Assembly: GCA_045598705.1 (NCBI GenBank)
Contig: JAZLMM010000054.1
Coordinates: forward strand, 1-61,123
Origin: Scatonaster sp045598705
GTDB taxonomy: Bacteria > Bacillota > Clostridia > Saccharofermentanales > Saccharofermentanaceae
DNA: 61,123 nt
Direction of reading: 5' to 3'
The notes beneath the pieces are model-generated. The model was not told where the DNA came from. It saw only the letters and a program-made list of their open reading frames with translations, and made no database searches. The position numbers and the translations under genes are program-made. Positions 34,400 through 42,940 of the stretch are shown one piece after another; the first letter of the stretch is position 1; each line of letters starts with the position of its first letter.

Positions 34400-35137
34400 A
34401 TGTTCTGTAGATTTTGCGGAAATCAGAATGACGATTATGCGGCATTCTGTAAGGCTTGCGGACGTCCTATTGAACATGCGGGATCGAATGTGGGAACTGC
34501 AGCAGATTCATCCACTCGGCCATCTCAGTCATCGAGTCAGACTATGGGACTTCCCCAGGTTCAGACACAGACAATGGGATTGCCAGTAACACCAATGCCA
34601 GAGCCAGTACCCGCGGCACAACCCCAGCCAACATATTACCAAGCACCTGTGGCGGGTATGTACCCCAATTTTGCTCCATTCGCTGGTAATTATCCGCAGC
34701 AGAAAATGAAAGTCAAACGCAAAATAAACATCTTTGGTATTATCGCAGCGGCGGTAGTTGTACTGAGCGTTTTCCTACCGTTTATTGAACTTACAGCACG
34801 TAGGTCTCACGATTCGGCATCATTGATTAATGGTAGTGATGGCATAATCTTTCTTGTAGTTGCTGCGATTGCTGCTGTTTTCTCACTAGTTGGATTGAAC
34901 ATCGGCACATTGTGTACAGGTGTGGTTTCTTTGGGGTTATCCGTATTTGAAGTAATCTACTCATTTAACTACAAGAAGTCAGAACTCGACATGTTAAGTG
35001 CGAAGATACATGGAAAAATCGGCATGTACATCAATCTGATTGGTTCGATTCTTATTATTGTTGCCGCTATAATCGGAATGACCATGAGAGAGAAACAATT
35101 GAAAGACGCTCGTAGACTTCAAGTTTATGGTGGGTGA
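34400..35137 (+). CDS. Zinc-ribbon membrane protein
   Basis: A 245-residue protein: an N-terminal zinc ribbon (FCRFCGNQN ... FCKACGRPIE), a Gln/Pro/Thr-rich linker to about residue 105, and four predicted membrane helices (IFGIIAAAVVVLSVFLPFIE, GIIFLVVAAIAAVFSLVG, then two more). The ribbon at the start is the common zinc-ribbon-domain type seen on many poorly known membrane proteins. GGAGGG precedes the ATG. It is nine bases before a paralogue with the same layout, so the two are one operon. A hairpin at 34331-34360 lies in its leader. Function unknown. Confidence 0.75.
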   Translation: MFCRFCGNQNDDYAAFCKACGRPIEHAGSNVGTAADSSTRPSQSSSQTMGLPQVQTQTMGLPVTPMPEPVPAAQPQPTYYQAPVAGMYPNFAPFAGNYPQQKMKVKRKINIFGIIAAAVVVLSVFLPFIELTARRSHDSASLINGSDGIIFLVVAAIAAVFSLVGLNIGTLCTGVVSLGLSVFEVIYSFNYKKSELDMLSAKIHGKIGMYINLIGSILIIVAAIIGMTMREKQLKDARRLQVYGG

Positions 35138-35145
35138 GGTAGCAT

Positions 35146-35850
35146 ATGTTCTGTATATTTTGTGGAAGTCAGAATGCTGACAATAATCGATTCTGTATGT
35201 CATGCGGTCAACCAATTGGACAAAGCACGGCTTCAACGGCAACTCAACAGCCAGTAGTGGGTCAGCCAATGCCAGTACAGCCATTGCAGCAGATGCCGAT
35301 TCAGCCATTGCAGCAGTCTCCGGTACAGCAGCCTCCGGTACAGCAGCCGAAGTATCCTTCTTATTCACCAACGCCAGTCGCTTTTCAGACACCGACGCTG
35401 GCGGACCATAGACTGAGAGTGAATATCGTAGGTATCGTTGGTGCCGTCGTGTTGCTAGTTTCGGTTTTTCTTAAGTGTTTCGTAGCGACATATACTTCTT
35501 GGTATGAAGCGAGTTATAGGATTGGTGCACTGGTTCCTTATGGGGTCTATGTCTTTGTTGCAATTGCTGCAATTACGCTAGCGGTGATGGGTATCGACTT
35601 GGGTGTAGTTGCTACAGGCGTGATTGCGCTGGGATTGAATGGATATGCGATGGCCATTGCACCCAATAAGACATTTTCCGCTGCAATGTGGAATGATTTG
35701 TTTGAATTTGATCACTGGTCATACGGCATATATGTAGCATGGGCTGGTGCGGCGTTGATTCTAATCGGCGGTATCATTGGACTTATCTACCATCGGAAGA
35801 AGCCAGGCGTGGCTTCTACGCTGCCTGTTAATCCGCCAATGATGGTTTGA
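35146..35850 (+). CDS. Zinc-ribbon membrane protein, paralogue
   Basis: A 234-residue protein with the same architecture as its neighbour: FCIFCGSQN ... FCMSCGQPIG zinc ribbon, a Gln/Pro-rich repeated linker (QPLQQMPIQPLQQSPVQQPP), and four membrane helices beginning with VNIVGIVGAVVLLVSVFL. GAGGT lies before the ATG. Helix positions match those of the upstream gene, but the loops have diverged. The pair arose by duplication and may form a hetero-oligomer. Function unknown. Confidence 0.75.
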   Translation: MFCIFCGSQNADNNRFCMSCGQPIGQSTASTATQQPVVGQPMPVQPLQQMPIQPLQQSPVQQPPVQQPKYPSYSPTPVAFQTPTLADHRLRVNIVGIVGAVVLLVSVFLKCFVATYTSWYEASYRIGALVPYGVYVFVAIAAITLAVMGIDLGVVATGVIALGLNGYAMAIAPNKTFSAAMWNDLFEFDHWSYGIYVAWAGAALILIGGIIGLIYHRKKPGVASTLPVNPPMMV

Positions 35851-35877
35851 GTTCTGGCATCATAAGCTCACGCAATG

Positions 35878-36112
35878 AAGGAAGAATTTCCATGAAATTT
35901 CCACAGATTTGACATTTCATGGAAAAAATACGGAAAAATCACCCGCCACAGCATCTCAAAGGAAGAATTTCCATGAAATTTCCACAGATTTGACATTTCG
36001 TGGAAAAAATACGGAAAAATCACCCGCCACAGCTTCTCAAAGGAAGAATTTCCATGAAATTTCCACAGATTTGACATTTCATGGAAAAAATATGGAAAAA
36101 TCACCCGCCGCG
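35878..36112. repeat. Three copies of an 81-bp palindromic repeat (array 4)
   Basis: AAGGAAGAATTTCC begins at 35878, 35959 and 36040, exactly 81 bases apart. Each unit contains TTTCCATGAAAT and, after CCACAGATTTGAC, ATTTCATGGAAA, which pair as a hairpin; a conserved GGAAAAATCACCCGCC follows. The copies differ at about five positions. Because 81 is a multiple of three, both strands stay open across the array, producing false repeated frames. No gene is supported. Confidence 0.9.
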
Positions 36113-36147
36113 GCCGCCAAAGTATTCACTTTATCGGGAATCCTGAC

Positions 36148-36290
36148 TATTCGCGATGGAGTGAATGACCGCACTTCTTGCAAGTATCGTAGTTTCCGAA
36201 GCGCACTGCGCCGCATTCGGGGCAGGAAGCATAGAATTCGGAGAAATACTCTTCTTCACCTTTCTTGCTTGTGATAGCTGTCGGACAGAA
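36148..36290 (-). pseudogene. Remnant of a zinc-ribbon protein gene
   Basis: On the minus strand the last 46 codons of a frame read FCPTAITSKKGEEEYFSE, then FYASCPECGAVRFGNYDTCK, then KCGHSLHRE and a stop. CPEC and CKKC form a credible zinc ribbon. The frame has no start codon and a TGA directly precedes it, so only a 3' fragment (or a frameshifted gene) remains. It lies next to other zinc-ribbon genes. Confidence 0.5.
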
Positions 36291-36428
36291 TCACACCTAT
36301 ACATATTCTGTCAAATTGCCTTGATTTATAATCGTCCAATTCAGCAAAATAGGAAACGTAATGCTCAAAAATGATATAATTGGTGCGGAGTTATGTTTGA
36401 CAGTCTAGTGTGATGGGAGAGGATCAGC

Positions 36429-37670
36429 GTGTCAAGTAAAGAGAAGAACCATGATCTATATCTTCGCCAGAAGGCATTGTTAGATACCTTTCTGGAGAAA
36501 CACGCCATTACCCAGGCCCAATACAACAAGAGTTTCCATGATTTGACGGAGAAGATGGGCGAGCCTTTGCCAGGTTCTTTGAAGGAAGATGCGCCGAAGA
36601 AGATCGTGCGAGTCGTGGCGGCAGTCATACATCAAGACGGCAAAGTCTTCGCAACACAACGAGGTTATGGTGATTTCAAAGATGGTTGGGAGTTCCCAGG
36701 CGGCAAGATTGAAGAAGGCGAGACCGCAGAGCATGCACTCATTCGTGAGATCCATGAGGAACTGAATGCAGATATAAGAGTAGGCGAGCTGATCACTACT
36801 GTTGAATACGATTATCCTCAGTTTCATCTTTCTATGGACTGCTTCTGGGCTACACTTCTTCCCCATTCAAATTTGAGACTTCTGGAACATGAAGCAGCGA
36901 GATGGTTGGACTGCGATTCGCTTTGTTCTGTGGAATGGCTACCGGCAGATATCCAAGTAGTTAACATTGTTACAAATGCCCTAATAAAGGGAGAATATGG
37001 AGATTCTATGGAAGAGAAGAAAGGGATCATTTTCGACATGGACGGTACGGTCTGGGATTCTTCGGAGAATGTGGCCGCATCCTGGACGGAGATGATTCAG
37101 AAGATGGGATACAAAGATAAGTATGTAACCCGTGACGATATCACCAGTGTGATGGGCAAGCCGATGGATGTGATTGCCAACACACTTTTTACCTACACGA
37201 CTGAAGGACCTGAACGCGATGCGCTTCGTGCGGCATGCGAGCATTACGAGAACGAGTATCTTCGAGAACATGGTGGAATCTTATATGACGGTGTTCTGGA
37301 GACATGGGAGAAATTGAAGGAGATGGGTTATCACATCTATATCGTCAGCAATTGCCAAGCGGGATATATCGAAGCGTTCCTAGAATACTATGGTATTTCT
37401 TTTGGAGAAGCACTTGACTTAGTTGAGGATATTGAGTGTTACGGGAACAATTTTCTTCAGAAAGCTGAGAATATCCGCTTGATTGCAACGCGCAATGCAC
37501 TGACATCGTCATGTTATGTGGGTGACATTCAGAGCGACTACGATGCCACGATGGCAGCAGGTCTACCATTCATTCACGCGAGATACGGATTTGGCACCAT
37601 CGATGCGGAGGTGCCCTACATTAATAACTTTCCGGAACTTCTGAATGTGGTTCCGGAAGTAATTGGATAA
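36429..37670 (+). CDS. Nudix-HAD fusion hydrolase
   Basis: A 413-residue fusion. Residues 1-45 are helical. Residues 58-185 are a MutT-like Nudix domain with box G92-x5-E98-x7-R106-E107-I-H-E-E (QRGYGDFKDGWEFPGGKIEE), so it should cleave nucleoside diphosphate-linked compounds such as 8-oxo-dGTP. Residues 197-413 are a HAD phosphatase with FDMDGTVWDS (Asp203, Asp205), YIVSNCQ, and VGDIQSDYDA. The start is GTG with GGGAGAGG upstream. An internal ATG at 37008 has GGAG before it and may also yield the HAD part alone. The pair could act in nucleotide clean-up: Nudix releases a monophosphate, HAD dephosphorylates. The HAD substrate is unknown. Confidence 0.85.
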   Translation: MSSKEKNHDLYLRQKALLDTFLEKHAITQAQYNKSFHDLTEKMGEPLPGSLKEDAPKKIVRVVAAVIHQDGKVFATQRGYGDFKDGWEFPGGKIEEGETAEHALIREIHEELNADIRVGELITTVEYDYPQFHLSMDCFWATLLPHSNLRLLEHEAARWLDCDSLCSVEWLPADIQVVNIVTNALIKGEYGDSMEEKKGIIFDMDGTVWDSSENVAASWTEMIQKMGYKDKYVTRDDITSVMGKPMDVIANTLFTYTTEGPERDALRAACEHYENEYLREHGGILYDGVLETWEKLKEMGYHIYIVSNCQAGYIEAFLEYYGISFGEALDLVEDIECYGNNFLQKAENIRLIATRNALTSSCYVGDIQSDYDATMAAGLPFIHARYGFGTIDAEVPYINNFPELLNVVPEVIG

Positions 37671-37692
37671 AGAAGAAAGCGAGGTGAGTAGT

Positions 37693-38748
37693 ATGCCTAA
37701 AGACGAAATTTCAATTCCGATGCTCTTGAAGATTGAGAAGGGCGTGACGGCACATATCGGTGACTTCATGAAAGATGCCGGATTTACTCAGATTACAATC
37801 CTGTTCGGTAACGGTCTGATTGAGATGTTTGGAAAGACCGTGTTCAAGTCTTTCGAAGATGCGGGTGTATCGGTCCTTCATTCTCAAGAGATGGACACAG
37901 TCGACTTCAACGATATTACGGATCTGGCATTCCAGTTGCCGAATAAGACTCAGGCAATTATCGGCATGGGTGGTGGCAAGGTCATTGATGCAGCGAAGTA
38001 TATCGGCTACATCCTGAACATTCCGTTCATCAGTGTCCCGACTAGCTCCTCTTCAGATGGTTTTTCCAGTGCTTCGGCATCCCTTACTGTGCATGGTCAT
38101 AGAAAATCACTTCCAGCGAAGTTGGCGTACGGTATTCTCGTCGATACCGATGTGATCCGTACGGCTCCGGTACGCTTCATCCATTCCGGTGTAGGCGATA
38201 TGGTTTCCAAGATTTCATCGACCTACGATTGGCAGCATGAAGAAGACCAGGGATACGAAGAGGTGAATGATTTTGCATTTATGATTGCGAAGAAAGCCGT
38301 TAATTCTTTCGTTCGTACCCCCTTTGAATCGATTGATGAAGAACTGTTCCTCAAGGAACTTCTGGATTCTCTGGCGATGAGTGGTATCGCGAATGAAATC
38401 GCAGGTTCCAGCGCGCCGACAAGTGGTAGTGAACACTTGATCTCTCATGCATTGGACCAGCTTCTGGAGAACCCGCAGCTGCACGGTGTTCAGGTTGGTA
38501 TTGCGACCTACATCATGTGTAAGATCTGTGATCACCGTTGGCAACGCGTAGATACCATCTTTACGAAGACGGGTTTCTGGGATTACTGCGCGACCCTCGA
38601 CCTCAAGGTCAAGGATTATCGTGATGCAATCGATATGGCTCCTCAGATCAAGCCATACCGCCATACCTATCTACACGAGGAGAAGTATCGTGAGATGGCC
38701 AAGGCCTTACTGACGAGCGATGAGAAACTGAAGATGATCTTGCATTGA
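37693..38748 (+). CDS. egsA: sn-Glycerol-1-phosphate dehydrogenase (AraM/EgsA type)
   Basis: A 351-residue member of the iron-containing alcohol dehydrogenase/glycerol-1-phosphate dehydrogenase group. The nucleotide loop is IGMGGGKVIDAAKY, followed by PFISVPTSSSSDGFSSASAS, which is specific for the G1P branch. Metal ligands are in GVGDMVSK (Asp), SEHLISHALD (His) and LHGVQVGIA (His). The enzyme reduces dihydroxyacetone phosphate to sn-glycerol-1-phosphate, the backbone of archaeal lipids; some Firmicutes use it for a prenylglyceryl phosphate. I use ATG 37693, after GAGGTGAG. It starts 22 bases after the Nudix-HAD gene, so both may be co-transcribed. No GGPP-transferase is visible here. Confidence 0.85.
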   Translation: MPKDEISIPMLLKIEKGVTAHIGDFMKDAGFTQITILFGNGLIEMFGKTVFKSFEDAGVSVLHSQEMDTVDFNDITDLAFQLPNKTQAIIGMGGGKVIDAAKYIGYILNIPFISVPTSSSSDGFSSASASLTVHGHRKSLPAKLAYGILVDTDVIRTAPVRFIHSGVGDMVSKISSTYDWQHEEDQGYEEVNDFAFMIAKKAVNSFVRTPFESIDEELFLKELLDSLAMSGIANEIAGSSAPTSGSEHLISHALDQLLENPQLHGVQVGIATYIMCKICDHRWQRVDTIFTKTGFWDYCATLDLKVKDYRDAIDMAPQIKPYRHTYLHEEKYREMAKALLTSDEKLKMILH

Positions 38749-38889
38749 GAAGATATGGAGACAAAAGACGGGACGATTCATCCTTCGTTCCGTAATCGTA
38801 GTGATTCATCATTGCCAAAGAATGGAAAAAATAATATCATTAGTTTGTGTTTAGACGCTTATAACGATTAACATTAGGAGGTTAAGAAT

Positions 38890-39387
38890 ATGCCAACTTG
38901 TAAATATTGTGGTCAGGAAACAGGCGGTGCACAGTTCTGTCAGACTTGCGGCGCGAAAGTGGAGGCTGAGCCAGTTGCTCCATCTCCAATCCCAACGATG
39001 AACCAGCAGATGCCTTATCAGCAGCCGCCAATGGGTCAGCCATACCCTCAGTATTATCCACCGCAACAAATGTATACACCTGGTAGCAATACCGGACTTC
39101 TGGTCGGAAATATCATTCTTCTCGTAATCAGTGCATGCTGCTTCTGCATGCTGATTCCACTTGTTTCTGTCGCACTCTCTATTATTGGTATTGTTTACAG
39201 TAATAAGATCCGACATGCCACAAGCCTTGCAGAAGAGAGACATTGTAGAAATGTTGCGATCATCATGCTGGTTCTGTCCATCATCTTCTTAGCATTGGGC
39301 ATACTCGTTCTCTCTCTGGGTATTTATACTGAATATGGTAGCGTTGAGGCATTCTTGGATGCTGTAAGAGAGTCTGCAAACAAATAA
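38890..39387 (+). CDS. Small zinc-ribbon membrane protein
   Basis: A 165-residue protein with an N-terminal zinc ribbon (CKYCGQE ... FCQTCGAK), a Pro/Gln/Tyr-rich linker, and two membrane helices (LLVGNIILLVISACCFCMLI, IIMLVLSIIFLALGILVLS) flanking a cytosolic loop. The membrane part has the DUF4190-like pattern of a short two-helix protein. AGGAGGT lies before the ATG, and a strong terminator follows. It is a third member of the ribbon-linker-membrane group seen at 34.4-35.9 kb. Function unknown. Confidence 0.72.
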   Translation: MPTCKYCGQETGGAQFCQTCGAKVEAEPVAPSPIPTMNQQMPYQQPPMGQPYPQYYPPQQMYTPGSNTGLLVGNIILLVISACCFCMLIPLVSVALSIIGIVYSNKIRHATSLAEERHCRNVAIIMLVLSIIFLALGILVLSLGIYTEYGSVEAFLDAVRESANK

Positions 39388-39415
39388 GTGATCACTGCCA
39401 GATTGGTAATCAGAA

Positions 39416-39447
39416 AGAGGTTGTCTACGAGACGACCTCTTTTTCTA
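39416..39447 (+). terminator. Rho-independent terminator
   Basis: GAGGTTGTCT-ACG-AGACGACCTC with TTTTTCT behind it, a strong intrinsic terminator for the gene at 38890. Confidence 0.85.
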
Positions 39448-39529
39448 TGCGGTGTAATAATTCGCTTGAAAAAACACTTCGAATGACTAACAATAAGAGT
39501 ATGGTATTTACATAAGAAGGGAGATTCCG

Positions 39530-41245
39530 ATGGCATCTGTTGAGTTAAGAGATAAGAAATTAATGAAATCCGTATTCTTGCGATTCTTCCTTCCTGCCAT
39601 GATTGCGGGCGCTTCTGCCAATCTGGCCGGTATGATAGATGGCCTGATAGTAGGCAACATGATCGGAAGTGATGCGTTGTCAGCAGTGAACTTCTGTCGG
39701 CCGGCCATGCAAGTATATGCTTTTCTTTCGGAGATATTGGCATCCGGAGTCGTAAACTGTATAGCGATGGCGGGAAGCCGAGGAGAGAAGGAACGTGCAA
39801 ATCGATTCTTTACTTCCGGAATTACGACGGCATGTGTCGTGGCTACATTGCTGACAATTCTTCAATTTCTGTTTTCCGCTCCTGTCTGCCACCTTCTGGT
39901 TACGGATGAGACCCTCTATCCACTGGCCCTAGATTACTATCGAATCTTCCTGTTCAGTACGTTCTTCGTATTAATCAGCGAGCCGATAGCAGCAACGATG
40001 CGAACTGATGGATTCCCAGTTATGTCGGGCATCGTGCTTCTGCTACCACATATTCTGAATGCAATATTGGACGCTGTGTTTGTCGGCGTGTGTGGATGGG
40101 GATTGCAAGGTGCTGCGACTGCAACGGTTCTGGGATATGCAATCGGATTCGTTCTTTCGACATACTACATGATTTCCCGCAGAAGTTTCAAATTCGACTT
40201 CCAGCATTTCTTCCGAGGGATTTCCGTTATTGGTATCACCGGTGCACCACCTGCTGTAAACATGGGACTGATTGCGATTAAGCTTCTCATTGTGAATCGA
40301 CTGGTGGAGCATTATGGCGAGACAGTAGGTGCGGCAGTTCTCTCCATTATTATGATAGCATGGGCACTTCAGTCGCTCATTGTAGGTGGTATCAAGATGA
40401 CAATGATGCCGATGATCTCATACTATTATGCGGATGGAGACTATCACGGTGTGCGAGCGGTCTTTGAACATGCTTTGAAAGTACTCGTAATCGGCGTTCT
40501 TGGACTCGTTATGTTCTTGGAGTTTTTTCCGCGTGTACTACCATATCTCTTTGGTCTTCGTGGAGAAGAATTGCTGTCTGAAGCGGAAATCGGTATGAGG
40601 ATCTTTGCCCCGTTCCTTCTTCTTGAAGCATTGATCATGCTCATTATTGTTTACTATACTTCTACGGCCAAACGTGCCAAGGCAACGTTCTTTTCCGTGC
40701 TTCAAGGAATTCTGGCCATGTTGCCGGTGATTTTTCCGCTTGCATACTATTTCGGCATAAAGGGAATCTGGTTCGCTTTCCCGATTTCTAGTTTGATACC
40801 ACTGATTGTACTTGCCATCATGTGCCGAGGCAGAATGGATAAATTGCTCGATATGAAGCATGAGGATTTCCTTCTGGAGCTGACTTTGAATCGTGAGGAA
40901 TTAACGCAGTCAATTGAAGGTGTCCAAGCGTGTATCTGTAAAGAAGGGTTTGGATCGGAGGTCGCGGAGCAGGCGAGAACAGTCTTAGAAGAGATGACTG
41001 GTTTGATTATGGCACATAATCCCAATCGAAGACTACATATCGATGTGACGCTACGAAAGAAGGAGAACGGTTTGCTGATTACATTCTACGACGATGGCGT
41101 TGCCAACAATCCTCTCCAATATGGAGAAAACCGCGTTGAGAAAGAAGGGGACGATGAAGCGATTAGCCATCTGATGTCCTTCTCCGAGAAGATGGAATAT
41201 AGCCGTGTGATTGGCCTAAATAAGACGAATATCCTTCTGAAATAA
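39530..41245 (+). CDS. MATE-family exporter fused to an RsbW-like ATPase domain
   Basis: A 571-residue protein. Residues 1 to about 435 are a 12-helix MATE exporter (FLPAMIAGASANLAGMIDGL, later VNMGLIAIKLLIVNRLVEHY), moving drugs or metabolites against a Na+ or H+ gradient. Residues 440-571 add a soluble domain whose order resembles the RsbW/SpoIIAB histidine-kinase-like ATPases: GVQACICKEGF, then ARTVLEEMTGLIMAH (N-box position), LLITFYDDGVANN (the D-x-G motif) and a final SRVIGLNKTNILL. The N-box Asn and the Gly-rich lid are not seen, so the domain may be degenerate. GAAGGGAG precedes ATG 39530. An unusual architecture. Confidence 0.8.
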   Translation: MASVELRDKKLMKSVFLRFFLPAMIAGASANLAGMIDGLIVGNMIGSDALSAVNFCRPAMQVYAFLSEILASGVVNCIAMAGSRGEKERANRFFTSGITTACVVATLLTILQFLFSAPVCHLLVTDETLYPLALDYYRIFLFSTFFVLISEPIAATMRTDGFPVMSGIVLLLPHILNAILDAVFVGVCGWGLQGAATATVLGYAIGFVLSTYYMISRRSFKFDFQHFFRGISVIGITGAPPAVNMGLIAIKLLIVNRLVEHYGETVGAAVLSIIMIAWALQSLIVGGIKMTMMPMISYYYADGDYHGVRAVFEHALKVLVIGVLGLVMFLEFFPRVLPYLFGLRGEELLSEAEIGMRIFAPFLLLEALIMLIIVYYTSTAKRAKATFFSVLQGILAMLPVIFPLAYYFGIKGIWFAFPISSLIPLIVLAIMCRGRMDKLLDMKHEDFLLELTLNREELTQSIEGVQACICKEGFGSEVAEQARTVLEEMTGLIMAHNPNRRLHIDVTLRKKENGLLITFYDDGVANNPLQYGENRVEKEGDDEAISHLMSFSEKMEYSRVIGLNKTNILLK

Positions 41246-41428
41246 CTTTGAGACAACTTAACTTGCAATTCTCTTTGCGATTTCTCGCAGAATGTTAATC
41301 TGCTCGAAAACTCAATTGTTCTACGCAAAAGATTTATATTTTTCGGCTATATATTTTATATTGTTGTGAGGTGGAAAGTGTACTATGATTGAGTTCTAGT
41401 GAGATGTTGAAATACTGAAGGTGAGTCG

Positions 41429-42838
41429 ATGGGTAGAAGGAAGACAACTGTCATAGATGAGAAGACGCCTCTGTTGGTTCTGGCCGGACCGATGTTTGTT
41501 GAGCTTTTCCTCAATACTATGCTCAACAATGTAGATACGATCATGCTGAGCCACTTCGACGAGTTCGCGGTAGGGGCGGTCGGTAATGCAAACACCGTCA
41601 TGTTCATGATGAATATCCTCTTCAACGTTATTGCTACAGCGACCAGCGTGGTCGTAGCGCAGTATCTTGGCGCGAAACTCTATAAGAAGATGAATATGAT
41701 CTATACGCTGGCTGTCGTGGTGAACTTCATCGTAGGTGTCGCCATCAGCGGACTATTCTGCGCGGCCAATCCACTCATCATGATGTTACTTCGCGTATCG
41801 CCGGAGATGCGTACCTATTCCATGACATATATCTATATCGTTGGCGGCGGTGGTTTCTTGCTGGCGGTTTTCAATGTATTCGTACAGATTCTGCGATGCA
41901 ACGGCTATACGAAGATCGGTATGTGGGTCTCTCTATCCATCAATGTCATCAATATCGGCGGTAACTATCTGTTCCTCTACGGACCGCTGAAATCCTTGGG
42001 AATTGGTGTGGCAGGTGTTGCCATCTCTACAGTGGTAGCACGTCTGATCGCTGTCATTGCGATCATCCTGTTCTTCTCACTGACGAAGACCGGTAAGATC
42101 TCACTTCGAGAACTTCGACCTTTCCCGAGAAAACTTCTCGGACAGATGATCAAGATTGGCCTCCCGACAGCCGGTGAGAATCTGACCTACAATCTCTACC
42201 AGACGACACTTCTTTCTTTCGTCAACGGTATGGGCAACGATGCGGTGAATGCAAGAGCCTACTGTAATACGCTGATCTCGCTTGCCATGATTTTCTCGAA
42301 TGCCAGCGCGATGGCGACGCAGATCATCACGGGACACCTAGTTGGGGCAGGGAAGCCGGAGGCCGCATATAAACGTGTATTCCGAACGCTTCGAACTTCT
42401 ATGCCGATTACGTTGGCACTGGCCGGAATCAATGCGATACTTTGTAGGTATACTTTGCAGATCTTTACCAGTAATCAACACATCATTGAACTCGGGCAGA
42501 TGATCATGATTGTGGATCTCTTCATCGAAGCCGGACGATGCCTAAATATGACTTTCGTCAACAGCCTCAAAGCTGCAGGCGCATATTTCTTCCCACTGAT
42601 CGTAGGTATACTCTGCAACTGGGGACTGGGCCTATCAACCGGATATACGGTCGGTGTGGCGCTTGGTGTCGGCGTGGCAGGTATCTATGCCGGAACCGCG
42701 ACAGATGAGTGTATCCGTGGCCTAATCGTCATGTATTACTGGTATAAGAAGAAGTGGATGGGTAAGTCAGTTGTGGACAAGCGTCATCAGGTACTGGAGC
42801 CTGGCGAACTCGAAACTGCTGAAGTAACTTCGGACTAA
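41429..42838 (+). CDS. MATE-family efflux transporter
   Basis: A 469-residue, 12-helix MATE exporter of the NorM/DinF-like branch. It starts with LLVLAGPMFVELFLNTMLNN and has VDTIMLSHFDEFAVGAVGNA, then GYTKIGMWVSLSINVINIGG in the middle, and the mirrored second half from about residue 240 (MIKIGLPTAGENLTYNLY). The final charged tail (residues 440-469) is not conserved. It follows the MATE-RsbW fusion by 184 bases and may be a separate unit; a ribosome site (GAAGGTGAG) lies before ATG 41429. Substrate unknown. Confidence 0.92.
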   Translation: MGRRKTTVIDEKTPLLVLAGPMFVELFLNTMLNNVDTIMLSHFDEFAVGAVGNANTVMFMMNILFNVIATATSVVVAQYLGAKLYKKMNMIYTLAVVVNFIVGVAISGLFCAANPLIMMLLRVSPEMRTYSMTYIYIVGGGGFLLAVFNVFVQILRCNGYTKIGMWVSLSINVINIGGNYLFLYGPLKSLGIGVAGVAISTVVARLIAVIAIILFFSLTKTGKISLRELRPFPRKLLGQMIKIGLPTAGENLTYNLYQTTLLSFVNGMGNDAVNARAYCNTLISLAMIFSNASAMATQIITGHLVGAGKPEAAYKRVFRTLRTSMPITLALAGINAILCRYTLQIFTSNQHIIELGQMIMIVDLFIEAGRCLNMTFVNSLKAAGAYFFPLIVGILCNWGLGLSTGYTVGVALGVGVAGIYAGTATDECIRGLIVMYYWYKKKWMGKSVVDKRHQVLEPGELETAEVTSD

Positions 42839-42852
42839 AGAAATGAATAGGG

Positions 42853-42896
42853 AAAAGAAGAGCTGACTCGGTAATATTCCGAAGTCAGCTCTTTCC
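42853..42896 (+). terminator. Strong intrinsic terminator after the MATE gene
   Basis: AAGAGCTGACTCGG and CCGAAGTCAGCTCTT pair over a TAATATT-type loop, followed by TCCTTT. It may also end the convergent lipoprotein operon. Confidence 0.8.
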
Positions 42897-42940
42897 TTTA
42901 GTCTTTCTGTTTTCGAGTGAGAAGTGAAGAATGCTCTCTA

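Noticed and set aside
35868..36104. A minus-strand frame with three near-identical 27-residue repeats
   Set aside because: The 81-bp array is a multiple of three and so stays open; there is no ribosome site and the other strand is open too.
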